A stretch of 30,330 nucleotides of DNA from a virus, in the IMG/VR virus record IMGVR_UViG_3300043570_000258, positions 1 through 30,330 of that record; one strand, given 5' to 3'. Position numbers and translations under genes: made by a program. Under the pieces are notes generated by a model. That model ran no database searches, had not been told where the DNA came from, and saw only the letters and a program-made list of their open reading frames with translations. Below, piece after piece: positions 21,676 through 29,348 of the stretch (positions are counted from its first letter, which is position 1; each line of letters starts with the position of its first letter).

Positions 21676-22154
21676 AAAAAAACCGATGCTCCCATCACAA
21701 CATCCATTGGCGCATCCTTCATTGATGCGGAGTATTTGGATGCTGATTCGTATGGCTCAATAGCATACCGCTTGCCTATGCGCTCGGTGATGGGTCGGTA
21801 GAGGACTGCCATCGTTTTGTGCAGCTCTTGTATGTCACCCATATAATTATCCAAGTCCACATACTCCCCAAAGGTGATGTCCTCAAGGTTAGGGATGAAC
21901 CCGTAGGTTTCTCCACCCATCGTGAACTCCGTCTTTAGGTTTGGCTTCTCGCTGAACATCGTATTGATGTGGCGCATCACATTGGCTACGCTTGCGAACT
22001 TTACGTTGGGCAGTTCTGCCAGAGGCACTCCGCAGAATATCTCAAGCATCTTGTGGGTCAAGAACTCCTCATCGCCCTCAAGCCTCGCAAAGCGTTGGTA
22101 TTGGTCAAGCGTTATCTCCGACAGGGAGGTGGGTACAATTACCTTTAGTTCCAT
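21462..22154 (-). CDS. Tail-assembly-chaperone-like protein (0 frame), 230 aa
   Basis: It starts MELKVIVPTSLSEITLDQYQ and continues with KMLEIFCGVPLAELPNVKFA, GGETYGFIPNLEDITFGEYVDL and VLYRPITERIG, a pattern I recall from Bacteroidota phages next to tail genes. At codons 158-161 it crosses nine T (21682-21674, GTT TTT TTT TGG). Beyond that the 0 frame still looks coding (LGNELLLATLTSLEKE; GDGILPSISLLKEMLQDLNE). A short and a frameshifted long product, as in lambda G/GT chaperones, would explain both frames. The family name is inferred from this layout and from position. Confidence 0.7.
   Translation of the reverse strand: MELKVIVPTSLSEITLDQYQRFARLEGDEEFLTHKMLEIFCGVPLAELPNVKFASVANVMRHINTMFSEKPNLKTEFTMGGETYGFIPNLEDITFGEYVDLDNYMGDIQELHKTMAVLYRPITERIGKRYAIEPYESASKYSASMKDAPMDVVMGASVFFWRLGNELLLATLTSLEKEKTSTPQSPNSVESGDGILPSISLLKEMLQDLNESEGLAFTKPLPFSFLKKSA
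21674..21682 (-). promoter_or_regulatory. T9 slippery tract, probable -1 frameshift site
   Basis: Nine consecutive T on the minus strand, preceded by GG and followed by GGCG. In the 0 frame the reading is GTT TTT TTT TGG. A slip back by one base on T-TTT-TTT re-pairs perfectly and continues as TTG GCG TTT into the GWY frame. Transcriptional slippage on the homopolymer would give the same protein. Confidence 0.7.
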
Positions 22155-22175
22155 TATTAAAATAACCTTTTAGTT

Positions 22176-23336
22176 TTAGCGTATGGCATACCTGCCAAAG
22201 TTAGGTCTGCTCAACTTGTTATACGTTGCGTACCGCAGCGCATCTATGGCGTGGTTGAATGCATCAATCGGTTTGTTGAGCAGGTTGCCGTTCTTATCTT
22301 CTACCCATTTGTAGTTCTGAAGTTCCTTGATTAGGTTGCTGCTTCGTGGGGTTACGAATAGCTTGTGCCGCTTCAGCACGTCAATGCCCACTATGACGCT
22401 ATCTGCGCCCTTCTGCGTGGGTTTTACGTTCCATCCCATACGATGCAACTCCTCAATAGATTTGGGTTCAGCAGAGTCAGCATATATCTCTGCCCTCCTG
22501 TCAAGGCCAAGAGAGTTTAGCACGTTGCTGATGTCGGGGTTGGTCATCCCCGTGCGGTAGATAAGTTCATCCACATAAAGATTGTCCCCCGACTTATACA
22601 CCGCCACAAGTGCGGTGGGGTCGTTGGTGTAGCCGAAGTCCATTCCGTGACATAAGAGCGTGGCATCCGTTGGTATCTCGGCTTGGCCGTATTGGAAGAT
22701 GGTGGCTCTGCTCATCCCACGTTCTCCGAGTCCGTAGATTCTCCAGTAGTCATTGTCCGTATGTTGCAGCCTCTCTATCTCCTCTACGATTGAGGCATCC
22801 AAGAACGGATTATCAAGGTAGGTTGACTGGATGTAGGTGACATCATCCCTTGTGAGTAGTTTATCGTAAATCCAATGGAACGCATCAGAGGGGTTGTAGT
22901 CAACCCATATCTTGCCTGTGGTACGAATCAAGAGCTGAAAGAAATCCTCCCAAGTCAGTTCGTTTGCCTCGTTGCAGAATAGGTAGTCACGTCTTGCTCC
23001 CCGTTTCTTTTGCGGTTGGTCAAGGCTGATGAACTCAAAGAGGTTGCCATTCAACTCGTAGGTGTAATCGCTCTTGTTGTGCCGTGCCTCATCGTAGAGA
23101 CCGTTGGCATTTAGGATTTCAAAGAAGTCACGATAGGCCGTCATCTTCAGAGACGGCAGCGACTTACGCACGATAGAATACACCTTACCCCTATCCTCCA
23201 TCGCCATCACGATGAGCATCTGCAAAAGCGAGTAGGTCTTACCAGAACGGCTGCCGCCTTGATTGACTACTATCCGAGTTTTAGCGGTGTAGTTCTTCTC
23301 AAAGAGTTCGCTACTCTTTAGGTTTAGTTCGGACAA
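22176..23336 (-). CDS. terL: Terminase large subunit (PBSX/Terminase_3 type)
   Basis: 386 aa. The ATPase has Walker A GGSRSGKT (27-34) and a Walker B-like DYLFCNEA (117-124). The RNase H-like nuclease has D233 (MDFGYTND), D287 (YADSAEP) and D365 (NHAIDALRYA). The protein translocates DNA into the prohead and cuts it at the end of packaging. The start is TTG at 23336, overlapping the small subunit by 26 nt; the first ATG lies beyond Walker A and cannot be the start. The adjacent HNH gene suggests an HK97-like packaging set. Confidence 0.95.
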   Translation of the reverse strand: MSELNLKSSELFEKNYTAKTRIVVNQGGSRSGKTYSLLQMLIVMAMEDRGKVYSIVRKSLPSLKMTAYRDFFEILNANGLYDEARHNKSDYTYELNGNLFEFISLDQPQKKRGARRDYLFCNEANELTWEDFFQLLIRTTGKIWVDYNPSDAFHWIYDKLLTRDDVTYIQSTYLDNPFLDASIVEEIERLQHTDNDYWRIYGLGERGMSRATIFQYGQAEIPTDATLLCHGMDFGYTNDPTALVAVYKSGDNLYVDELIYRTGMTNPDISNVLNSLGLDRRAEIYADSAEPKSIEELHRMGWNVKPTQKGADSVIVGIDVLKRHKLFVTPRSSNLIKELQNYKWVEDKNGNLLNKPIDAFNHAIDALRYATYNKLSRPNFGRYAIR

Positions 23337-23610
23337 TCTCTACCTTGATTTTCGTTAGCTCATCCGATACTTCGTGTGAGTTCTCCACCCTTGCGAGTTT
23401 GGGAGTTGTGTACTCTGCCATCTTGTTCAAGAGGTCAAGTGCGCCCTTTGGGTCATCAGCAGCAACTTGCGTGAGCCATAGGGTCATATTCTCAAGGTTG
23501 GCTTCGATGAGGGTTTGGAATGCCTCTCTGATTTTATTGGTGGTCTTGTTTGGTGTTCCGCTTGGCCTTCCTGTGTTGCCTGCTATGAACCTGCCTTTGT
23601 CATCTTTCAT
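23311..23610 (-). CDS. Terminase small subunit candidate
   Basis: 99 aa. The N-terminus KDDKGRFIAGNTGRPSGTPNKTTNKIREAF combines a GRPxGTPNK AT-hook-like arm with a helix, a known opening of phage DNA-binding small terminases and related proteins. The rest is helical (ENMTLWLTQVAADDPKGALD). Its place directly before the large subunit, with overlap, supports the call. It should recognise the packaging site. Confidence 0.8.
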   Translation of the reverse strand: MKDDKGRFIAGNTGRPSGTPNKTTNKIREAFQTLIEANLENMTLWLTQVAADDPKGALDLLNKMAEYTTPKLARVENSHEVSDELTKIKVEIVRTKPKE

Positions 23611-23641
23611 ATCCGTTAAGTTCCGTTATTTTCGGTTGTAT

Positions 23642-23902
23642 CTAAATAACCCTTTTTGATAGGTGGTGATCGTGTGTTGCGGTTAGCATCTCTTTGTGCT
23701 GCTTCTTATCCCCATATTCTGTATGGCAATTACGGCATAGAGCCATTAGGTTTTCTATCGTATCAGCAATTTTGCTTCCACCCATCCCGCGTGATTCTAT
23801 GTGGTGAATGTCTTGCGCTTGGGCTTGACATACCTCGCAGGGGATGAAGTCAGTTGTGGAGTAGCCCATCCCTTTGAGATAGACCTTTGTGTGGTTCTTC
23901 AT
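23642..23902 (-). CDS. HNH endonuclease, probably terminase-associated
   Basis: 86 aa with the start in an ATGA overlap. Zinc pairs C22/C25 and C56/C59 frame the DIHHIESRG motif (H33, H34) and N51 in ENLMALC, giving a complete HNH core. In HK97 and many related phages an HNH protein encoded next to the terminase is needed for DNA cutting and packaging. The place just before both terminase genes suggests that role rather than a homing enzyme. Confidence 0.85.
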   Translation of the reverse strand: MKNHTKVYLKGMGYSTTDFIPCEVCQAQAQDIHHIESRGMGGSKIADTIENLMALCRNCHTEYGDKKQHKEMLTATHDHHLSKRVI

Positions 23903-24747
23903 AGTCCGCAGTATCCCGTATCGCATTCGTTAAAATCATCATCAAACAATTCAAACTGCGAGTTCCAATTCTTGATGTCATCGTAGGTCATCTCTGAACG
24001 CCAATGTGCATTGTTGATGCTCTCTCGTTCTCGCTTGGCAAACCATTCTAACTTATTGGGATGCTTGTCAAACATCTTGCGAAGTAGCAAAGGGCTTTTA
24101 TGAAAGCACCCTACGCAGTTGTTCATCCAAGCAAAACGTACAGGCTTGCCAAGCCAATACTTTTCTATGTGGTCTTTGTAGATGTTGTCATCTATCAATG
24201 GGAAGTGAGGCTTCTGATATGGAACATCTACCCATTTGTTTCTGCCGTCTTTGTGTTTCTCGAATGTTGCTTTGAATGTAGTAAGGCCATCTTGGTTCAC
24301 TCGCTCCATCATATTCTTTGCTCTACTGGTTTCGTTAGCACGAAAGCCTATGCGAGTTTCAACAGGCTCACCAATGTTCTCTGCCATCCAATAGAAAATA
24401 GGTTCAATCTTCATTTGTATGGTGCAGAATCGTTGCACCTTGTTTGGCAAGTAAACCTTCTCCTTTCGTTGTGTGATTTGGTCAAAGGTCTTCCCCGTCA
24501 CCCAAGTGATAGGTCTGCCGATGTGCTGCTCAAGGTCAAGCATAGTGTAGATAATCATATCATCTTCTGCCGTTCCGATGAATGGAGCTTGGATTTTGTC
24601 TTCTACCTCTTTGCGTATTTTGGCATCGGGGAATAAACAGTTCTTGTCCTCAATTCTTACAAGAGAGAAGATGTCATAATCCGCAGGATAGTTTGCTGCG
24701 ATGTACGAGGAGGTTTTGCCTCCCGACAATGAGTTTAGCGTTTTCAC
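23899..24747 (-). CDS. PP-loop enzyme of the PAPS-reductase/adenine nucleotide hydrolase family
   Basis: 282 aa with a GTG start (GTGA overlap). The PP-loop is SGGKTSS (8-14), which binds ATP or PAPS pyrophosphate. A conserved RFCT (C108) and a CVGC pair (C211, C214) follow, and the C-terminus carries C275 and C280, so an iron-sulphur cluster or persulphide chemistry is possible. Phage members of this family are often annotated PAPS reductase, but a sulphate assimilation role is unlikely without partners. Modification of tRNA or DNA, as for TtcA/TilS-like or DndC-like relatives, is the more interesting option. It is coupled to the methyltransferase upstream and the HNH gene downstream. Confidence 0.8.
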   Translation of the reverse strand: MKTLNSLSGGKTSSYIAANYPADYDIFSLVRIEDKNCLFPDAKIRKEVEDKIQAPFIGTAEDDMIIYTMLDLEQHIGRPITWVTGKTFDQITQRKEKVYLPNKVQRFCTIQMKIEPIFYWMAENIGEPVETRIGFRANETSRAKNMMERVNQDGLTTFKATFEKHKDGRNKWVDVPYQKPHFPLIDDNIYKDHIEKYWLGKPVRFAWMNNCVGCFHKSPLLLRKMFDKHPNKLEWFAKRERESINNAHWRSEMTYDDIKNWNSQFELFDDDFNECDTGYCGL

Positions 24748-25271
24748 CTTTGGTAAATCCAACAGTCATCAATGAACGTAGCGCGTGGCAGTAGTTCATC
24801 AACGGCTTGAATTACTCCCTTCCAATGTTCGTGGTAGTCATCTCCTGCGATGAAGCCTCCCTTCTTTACTTTGGGTAGCCATAGCTTGATGTCCTCTTTT
24901 ACCGCCTCATAGGTATGTGTTAGGTCTATGAATACCACGTCAAGGGATTCGTTGGCAAACTTCTTTGATGCTGCTTTGGATGTTGCTTTGATGGCCTTGT
25001 ACTTGCGGTCTCCCATATTCTCCACAAAGAGATTGTAGATATTCTGTTCCGTTGCAAGTTTATGTGTAGTCGTGAGTTCGTTTGGCGAACCCTTCCAAGT
25101 GTCAACGATTGTGATTTCTTGGTATGTTGCGGTGTCGCATAGGTAGGCCGATGACTTACCGAGCCACGCACCCAGTTCCACAAACTTACCGTCTTGGGGC
25201 ATATTAGCAAGGAGGTAGTCGTATGCTGCTTGGTGGTTAAACCACCCGTCTATTTGTTTACTCGTTTTCAT
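24744..25271 (-). CDS. SAM-dependent methyltransferase (Methyltransf_24-like)
   Basis: 175 aa with an ATGA-coupled start. Motif I is VELGAWLGKSSAYL (31-44), the acidic strand-2 end is IVDTWKG (55-61), FIDLTHTYEAVKEDIKLWLP (114-133) is the family's typical D-x-x-H-x-Y motif, and GGFIAGDDY (138-146) follows. Members of this family often methylate sugars in glycan pathways. Here it follows two glycosyltransferase genes in one operon, which fits methylation of a transferred sugar. Confidence 0.85.
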   Translation of the reverse strand: MKTSKQIDGWFNHQAAYDYLLANMPQDGKFVELGAWLGKSSAYLCDTATYQEITIVDTWKGSPNELTTTHKLATEQNIYNLFVENMGDRKYKAIKATSKAASKKFANESLDVVFIDLTHTYEAVKEDIKLWLPKVKKGGFIAGDDYHEHWKGVIQAVDELLPRATFIDDCWIYQR

Positions 25272-25795
25272 TTTAGGGCGTTGTAGTAGCAAAGGTACTG
25301 CTCTACGCAGATAAGTGTTCCTTGCTCGGATGCTGCTTGGGCAAAAGTGCCGTCTGCCTCGTAGGTCATCTCAAAGCGCAGGTTGGGTAGGTCGTGGGGC
25401 TTAAACATATAACAGGCGGTGTCTATGTTGCCGACTTGTGGTTGGTCGGTAGGGCGTAGCCTACCTATTTGCCCCCACGTTACAATAGAACAGTCAAGGC
25501 CGTTTAGGTTGTTCCACTCCTCTATGAACTTTGGATGCAGGATGTTGTCATCATCCAGATAGTACACCCAATCTTCTTTGGTAAAGGAATCAGCATACAA
25601 CTCAAGGAACTCATTGCGGAGGGGGTTACCCATATTGCCCGTGCGCGTGGAGTAGTGTGTGACTGATGCGCCTGTTGCTCCCTTGAAGTCGGTAGCAGCA
25701 TCCATCATCACCACCCACGTTGCGTAGTTGGGGATGTGTTGTTTTAGCCTCACAAGGTTTTGAGGGCGTGAACAGGGCGTGACTATGTAAAGCAT
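25268..25795 (-). CDS. GT-A fold glycosyltransferase (family 2-like)
   Basis: 175 aa. It begins with a nucleotide-binding strand (LYIVTPCSRP), and the YYLDDDN motif (79-84) is the DxD metal site of GT-A enzymes. NMGNPLRNEFLELYADS lies in the usual place for the acceptor region. It lacks a membrane helix and is shorter than full family-2 enzymes, so it is a compact, soluble transferase. The start overlaps the upstream glycosyltransferase by 13 nt. Confidence 0.8.
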   Translation of the reverse strand: MLYIVTPCSRPQNLVRLKQHIPNYATWVVMMDAATDFKGATGASVTHYSTRTGNMGNPLRNEFLELYADSFTKEDWVYYLDDDNILHPKFIEEWNNLNGLDCSIVTWGQIGRLRPTDQPQVGNIDTACYMFKPHDLPNLRFEMTYEADGTFAQAASEQGTLICVEQYLCYYNALK

Positions 25796-26721
25796 CGTAG
25801 TTCGTTTATCTTATCCATTGTGAAGTCCTGCACATACTCGTATAACGATTCCGCTATATCTGCCACTTGGTTTGGGTTTTCTTTTAGCCTCTTGATTGCT
25901 CCTGCCCATTCGCTTGGGTGCTTGATAGCAATGCAGTTATCTTTTGTGATATAGGGTGAATAGGGTTGCGTGTTGCTCACTATCAGAGCGCACTTACTGA
26001 ACCCTGCCTCCAGCATCTTTAGGTGCGACTTGCACTTGGCAAACTCTGATGTGGTAAGCGGTACGAGGCTTACATCAAAGAACTCGTAGAGTTTATGGTA
26101 GTGTGTTGGTGGCATAGTGGGCAGCCTATGGCTTGCCTTCATAATGTCTGGGTAACCATCTACCTCTGCCACATAGCCTTGATAGCCCTCAAGGTTGATC
26201 GTGGACTCCTTTACGTCTAATGCGTGGTGGTTGCCGCCTATATACCCAAAGCGCACTTCTTCGCTTGGCTCTCTCTCTACCTGCCACGTTGGTACGCTGA
26301 TGGCATTGGGGATGATTCGGATGTTGCTATTGTACTTCTTGACCTTTGAGGCAAGGTGCTTATTTGTCACCCACACTTCATCAGCCGCTTTCATAGAGCG
26401 CACAATGCGAGTTCTCATCTGTTCAACGTACAAGCCTTGCAAGGGGTGCGTAGGAGGCAGCACCCACCAGTCATCATTGTCAACGATTAACTTGATGCCT
26501 TCCTTGCGGCAGAGTTTCACGAAGTCATCAAACGGCTCAACTGGGAATGCACGGCTTGCAAAGATGTGAGTGACTTTAGGCCACATCTCGGGGTCAATGT
26601 CGGTAATCTTCTCAATGAAAAAGACATCGGCATCCTTGTGGCATATCAAGGGTGCAAATGTCCTGTGGTGTGATACTCCAGAGTTCTGCTTGTGAAAGGC
26701 AAGCACAAAGGGTCTAATCAT
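25783..26721 (-). CDS. GT-B fold glycosyltransferase (group 1/GT4-like)
   Basis: 312 aa with an ATGA-coupled ATG at 26721. The N-terminal half has SGVSHHRTFAPL and LIVDNDDWWVLPP. The C-terminal half has the Rossmann-type features of GT4 enzymes: RFGYIGGNHHALDV, then FFDVSLVPLTTSEFAKCKSHLKMLEAG, where the K...LEA element contacts the sugar nucleotide. It opens the modification cluster. The target (phage DNA, capsid, or host surface) is not evident. Confidence 0.85.
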   Translation of the reverse strand: MIRPFVLAFHKQNSGVSHHRTFAPLICHKDADVFFIEKITDIDPEMWPKVTHIFASRAFPVEPFDDFVKLCRKEGIKLIVDNDDWWVLPPTHPLQGLYVEQMRTRIVRSMKAADEVWVTNKHLASKVKKYNSNIRIIPNAISVPTWQVEREPSEEVRFGYIGGNHHALDVKESTINLEGYQGYVAEVDGYPDIMKASHRLPTMPPTHYHKLYEFFDVSLVPLTTSEFAKCKSHLKMLEAGFSKCALIVSNTQPYSPYITKDNCIAIKHPSEWAGAIKRLKENPNQVADIAESLYEYVQDFTMDKINELRCFT

Positions 26722-26873
26722 ACGCTCGCCTCTTGGTCTTTGAACCATTGCGCCATCGCTTTGCGGTCTAAATACTTTACCCACATCCGAGCAGCTACGG
26801 CTCTACGTTGGGGCTTGAAGGGGTAGGTGCTACGGAGCTGCGCCATTGCTATCCTCATAAATTGGTCTTGCAT
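26718..26873 (-). CDS. Small basic protein, 51 aa
   Basis: MQDQFMRIAMAQLRSTYPFK and RMWVKYLDRKAMAQWFKDQE form two basic helices. The ATG at 26873 is preferred. A longer reading to a TTG would include the hairpin at 26894-26910. The stop overlaps the glycosyltransferase start by ATGA. No family is recognised. Confidence 0.6.
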   Translation of the reverse strand: MQDQFMRIAMAQLRSTYPFKPQRRAVAARMWVKYLDRKAMAQWFKDQEASV

Positions 26874-26893
26874 TATTCTTTGGTATTTGAGGT

Positions 26894-26910
26894 GTTGCAA
26901 AAAATGCAAC
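26894..26910. repeat. Hairpin GTTGCA/TGCAAC in the leader of the 51-aa gene
   Basis: A perfect 6-bp inverted repeat around five A (plus strand), adjacent to a TAAAACCAATC element at 26911-26921. It lies in a 50-bp gap. It could be an operator or a leader hairpin. Too few T follow it to be a clear terminator. Confidence 0.65.
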
Positions 26911-26923
26911 GATTGGTTTTATG

Positions 26924-27076
26924 TTAAAGTTTGGTGTTCCAATAGTATTCGCATTGGCCGTGCTTGATGGGTATGCCAACAAAGAACGATTGGTACATTT
27001 CAGCAGGTGCGGTAAAGCGGTAGCAGGTTTCTTTGAGGGCGCAGCCCTCTCCTGTGCATTTAGTTATATCGGTCAT
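26924..27076 (-). CDS. Cys-containing small protein, 50 aa
   Basis: ATGA-coupled to the RecE-like gene. C7, C12 and C18 (KCTGEGCALKETCYRFTAP) plus C42 (GQCEYYW) form a likely zinc site. The pattern C-x4-C-x5-C...CEYYW is one I recall in small proteins of Bacteroidota phages. The function is unknown. The coupling suggests that it acts with the nuclease upstream. Confidence 0.75.
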   Translation of the reverse strand: MTDITKCTGEGCALKETCYRFTAPAEMYQSFFVGIPIKHGQCEYYWNTKL

Positions 27077-27843
27077 AAAGTTCCTACTATTGTGTACGAG
27101 TCCAAGTCCTCACCCAAGATAAAGAACTGCTTGTACATTTCAATAGCCTCTAAAGTCTTGCGCTCTCCCTCTGCCACAAACTCGGGGCTTACAGAGTAGA
27201 TGCCTATGTCAAGGCTTGCCTTGTCAATAGCGATGAAGAAGAACTTATCAATCGGCACTCCGAATAGTCGGGTGTAGATGAACGCCTGCACATCGTAGCC
27301 GTACTTCTTTGCAGAGTAGGGGAATGCTCGGAGGTCGGTTGTTGTTTTCAAGTCAGCCAAGAATCCATCAGCATAGATGTCAGCCTTCGCCCTAAAGGGC
27401 AGGCCGCCAATCATACCAATTTTTGGTACTTCAAACTCGCAGCCTGTGATAAGCCCAAGCACGTTCTCGTTGCGAAGGAGCGCATCAGAGATTCGTTGCG
27501 CCTCGTTGTACTCTTTACGAGTGCATAGGTTGCGCTTGCCCTTTGCATCCTGCCAAGCCTTTGCGTTCTTGCTCTGCACCTCAATCACCTCGTAGTCTGC
27601 TACTTTGTGAGGCTCTAAAGTCATAAGGTGAACGAGTCTGCCTACTGCAAACGCATCGGAGTCCTCGCTGCCATATTTTGTAACGTAGTGATACGTCTTG
27701 GGTGATGTCAGCAGCAGCTTACAAGCAGAGGATGACAGGGCGTTCTTGCCGAGTACCCCGTAGTAAAAGTCATCATCGTGCATCTTCTCAAGGACTGTCT
27801 CCATATCCCAAGTGCTGCCGTCAAGTAGTTCTATAATTTTCAT
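27073..27843 (-). CDS. RecE/exonuclease VIII-like PD-(D/E)XK nuclease
   Basis: 256 aa. GRLVHLMTLEP (69-79, H72) is the family's N-terminal motif, followed by CEFEVP (E137), RAKADIY (D155), LADLKTT (D164, K166) and YDVQAFIY (Q186, Y190). Together these make a complete active site of the RecE/PF12684 type, which degrades one DNA strand from ends. No RecT/Erf-like annealing protein is recognised, although the SSB-like and RusA-like proteins could take part in recombination. The ATG at 27843 follows AAAACCAATC by two bases. Confidence 0.85.
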   Translation of the reverse strand: MKIIELLDGSTWDMETVLEKMHDDDFYYGVLGKNALSSSACKLLLTSPKTYHYVTKYGSEDSDAFAVGRLVHLMTLEPHKVADYEVIEVQSKNAKAWQDAKGKRNLCTRKEYNEAQRISDALLRNENVLGLITGCEFEVPKIGMIGGLPFRAKADIYADGFLADLKTTTDLRAFPYSAKKYGYDVQAFIYTRLFGVPIDKFFFIAIDKASLDIGIYSVSPEFVAEGERKTLEAIEMYKQFFILGEDLDSYTIVGTL

Positions 27844-27856
27844 AAGATTGGTTTTG

Positions 27857-29164
27857 TTAATTAAATAAAGGTATGCATTTTTTTGCGACTGCTGCAACCA
27901 CGTCAACTGTTACTGCGTTACCGCATTGCTTGTAGCGTTGTGTGTTGCTCATTGGCTTGACTTCTCCATCGTAGTTGCCATAAGCCGTATGTTGGTCGGG
28001 GAACCCCTGTAAGCGTTCGCATTCAATAGGCGTTAGCCTTCTGATGCGGTAGCCATCAAACAATCCTTGCGAGTTGTGCTTCGGGTCAGTTAGCGTTGGA
28101 ATCACATCACGAACCGATTGATTGTAGAAGTCAAGACCTTTAACTTCTCCTTCAGTTAAAGTGTTTCTTCTGACTAATTCGTTTGCTGCTTCGTATTTGT
28201 AGTTCGGTTGAACTACTGCTTGATTGCAACTCGTTTCAAGTGTCTGCGCCTTCTGCTTTCCTACACGGCCTCTGCGAGTTTCGCTTTGGGTGCGAGAAGT
28301 GTAAATGGTATCACCGCTTGTTGCTTCTTCATACCCTAAACTTGTAGCTGATTTTACTCTTAGAATAAGATCACTCTTTCCTTGATTAAGAGCAGGAACA
28401 ATTCCTTCAGCATCGTACACTCGGTCTTGCTGATAGGGTTGCGTACCACCATTAGAATCAAGTTTAGTTCCGATTTGCTTTACCTTAACCTTCATTGGGT
28501 CAGCAAATGTGTGAGCGGTAACACAAGGAGCAATTCCATCTTCTCCATATATCAAACCTTGCTGACCGCCCGTTCCCCTATCTCCAACTACTTCAATCCG
28601 TTTGCTAATACCATATTGATTGCCTTCTGCGATAGGAAATACTCCTCGCCAATCTCCTCCTGTGGTTGTAGAATATCCGACAAGGTATATCCGCTCTCGG
28701 TTTTGGGGTAGAAACCAACTTGTATTAAGCAGTTGCCATTCAAGTCTATAACCCCCAATGTCGGTAAAGGCTTGGATAATCGCCCAAAAGTCTGCGCCAT
28801 CATTTGAGGAGAATGTCCCTTTAACATTTTCCCACACAAATACACTTGGTCGGCATTCGCTAATAAGACGGATTGCTTCGAGGACAAGAGAACTTCTTTG
28901 TCCTTCCATCCCCTTTCGGTTTCCTGCCAATGAGAAATCTTGGCAAGGACTTCCAAAAGTGATGAGGTTGATGTTGGGGAGGTCTGCTCCTCGAACATTG
29001 GTAACTGAACCGACATAGGTAGAGGTTGGGAATTGATGTTTGTAAACTGCGATTGCGTGTTTGTCTATCTCCGAGAAGTAGGATGTTATTTCATATCCTG
29101 CTCTCTCAAAGCCTAAATGGAATCCACCTATCCCACTAAACAAATCAAGGTGGTTGATCTTCAT
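27857..29164 (-). CDS. DNA cytosine-5 methyltransferase, orphan
   Basis: 435 aa. Motif I is LDLFSGIGGFHLGFERAG (6-23), motif IV is GSPCQDFS with catalytic C74, motif VI is WENV (111-114), motif VIII is QNRERI (154-159), motif IX is RRLTPIECERLQGFP (375-389), and motif X is GNAV (415-418). The target-recognition region (about 170-370) is long and contains several G-I-x-P-x-L-like units (DGIAPCVTAH, EGIVPALNQG, VIPTLTD). No cognate restriction enzyme is nearby, so it probably protects phage DNA from host restriction. The ATG at 29164 overlaps the 57-aa stop (ATGA). Confidence 0.95.
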   Translation of the reverse strand: MKINHLDLFSGIGGFHLGFERAGYEITSYFSEIDKHAIAVYKHQFPTSTYVGSVTNVRGADLPNINLITFGSPCQDFSLAGNRKGMEGQRSSLVLEAIRLISECRPSVFVWENVKGTFSSNDGADFWAIIQAFTDIGGYRLEWQLLNTSWFLPQNRERIYLVGYSTTTGGDWRGVFPIAEGNQYGISKRIEVVGDRGTGGQQGLIYGEDGIAPCVTAHTFADPMKVKVKQIGTKLDSNGGTQPYQQDRVYDAEGIVPALNQGKSDLILRVKSATSLGYEEATSGDTIYTSRTQSETRRGRVGKQKAQTLETSCNQAVVQPNYKYEAANELVRRNTLTEGEVKGLDFYNQSVRDVIPTLTDPKHNSQGLFDGYRIRRLTPIECERLQGFPDQHTAYGNYDGEVKPMSNTQRYKQCGNAVTVDVVAAVAKKCIPLFN

Positions 29165-29334
29165 TTTTTGAATGTTGCTTCGTACCATTCTTCAAAAGGC
29201 ACACGAAGCAAGGCATCGTGGTAGGCAAAGCGCAAGTGTAGCTGCTCAATGGTCTCTATGTCTTTGAGGATTGATTCGGATATGTCTGCCGACTTCAGTT
29301 GTCGGAGCAGTTGGGAGATGGTTTCGTATTTCAT
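29161..29334 (-). CDS. Small helical protein, 57 aa
   Basis: The ATG at 29334 follows TAAAACCAATC by two bases and its stop is in an ATGA overlap with the methyltransferase. All helix (ISQLLRQLKSADISESILKD, then IEQLHLRFAYHDALLRVPFE). No family is recognised. Confidence 0.7.
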   Translation of the reverse strand: MKYETISQLLRQLKSADISESILKDIETIEQLHLRFAYHDALLRVPFEEWYEATFKK

Positions 29335-29348
29335 TTGATTGGTTTTAA

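Noticed and set aside
23899-24747. PP-loop enzyme as QueC-type 7-deazaguanine synthesis enzyme
   Set aside because: The PP-loop and cysteine layout fit the PAPS-reductase group, and no other queuosine or archaeosine pathway gene is present.
24926-25210. A 94-codon minus-strand frame inside the SAM methyltransferase gene
   Set aside because: Shadow of the coding frame; the translation is Ser/Thr/Gln-rich and has no independent start context.
28588-29016. A 142-codon minus-strand frame inside the DNA methyltransferase gene
   Set aside because: It is out of frame with the complete motif I-X methyltransferase, and nothing in it resembles a known family.
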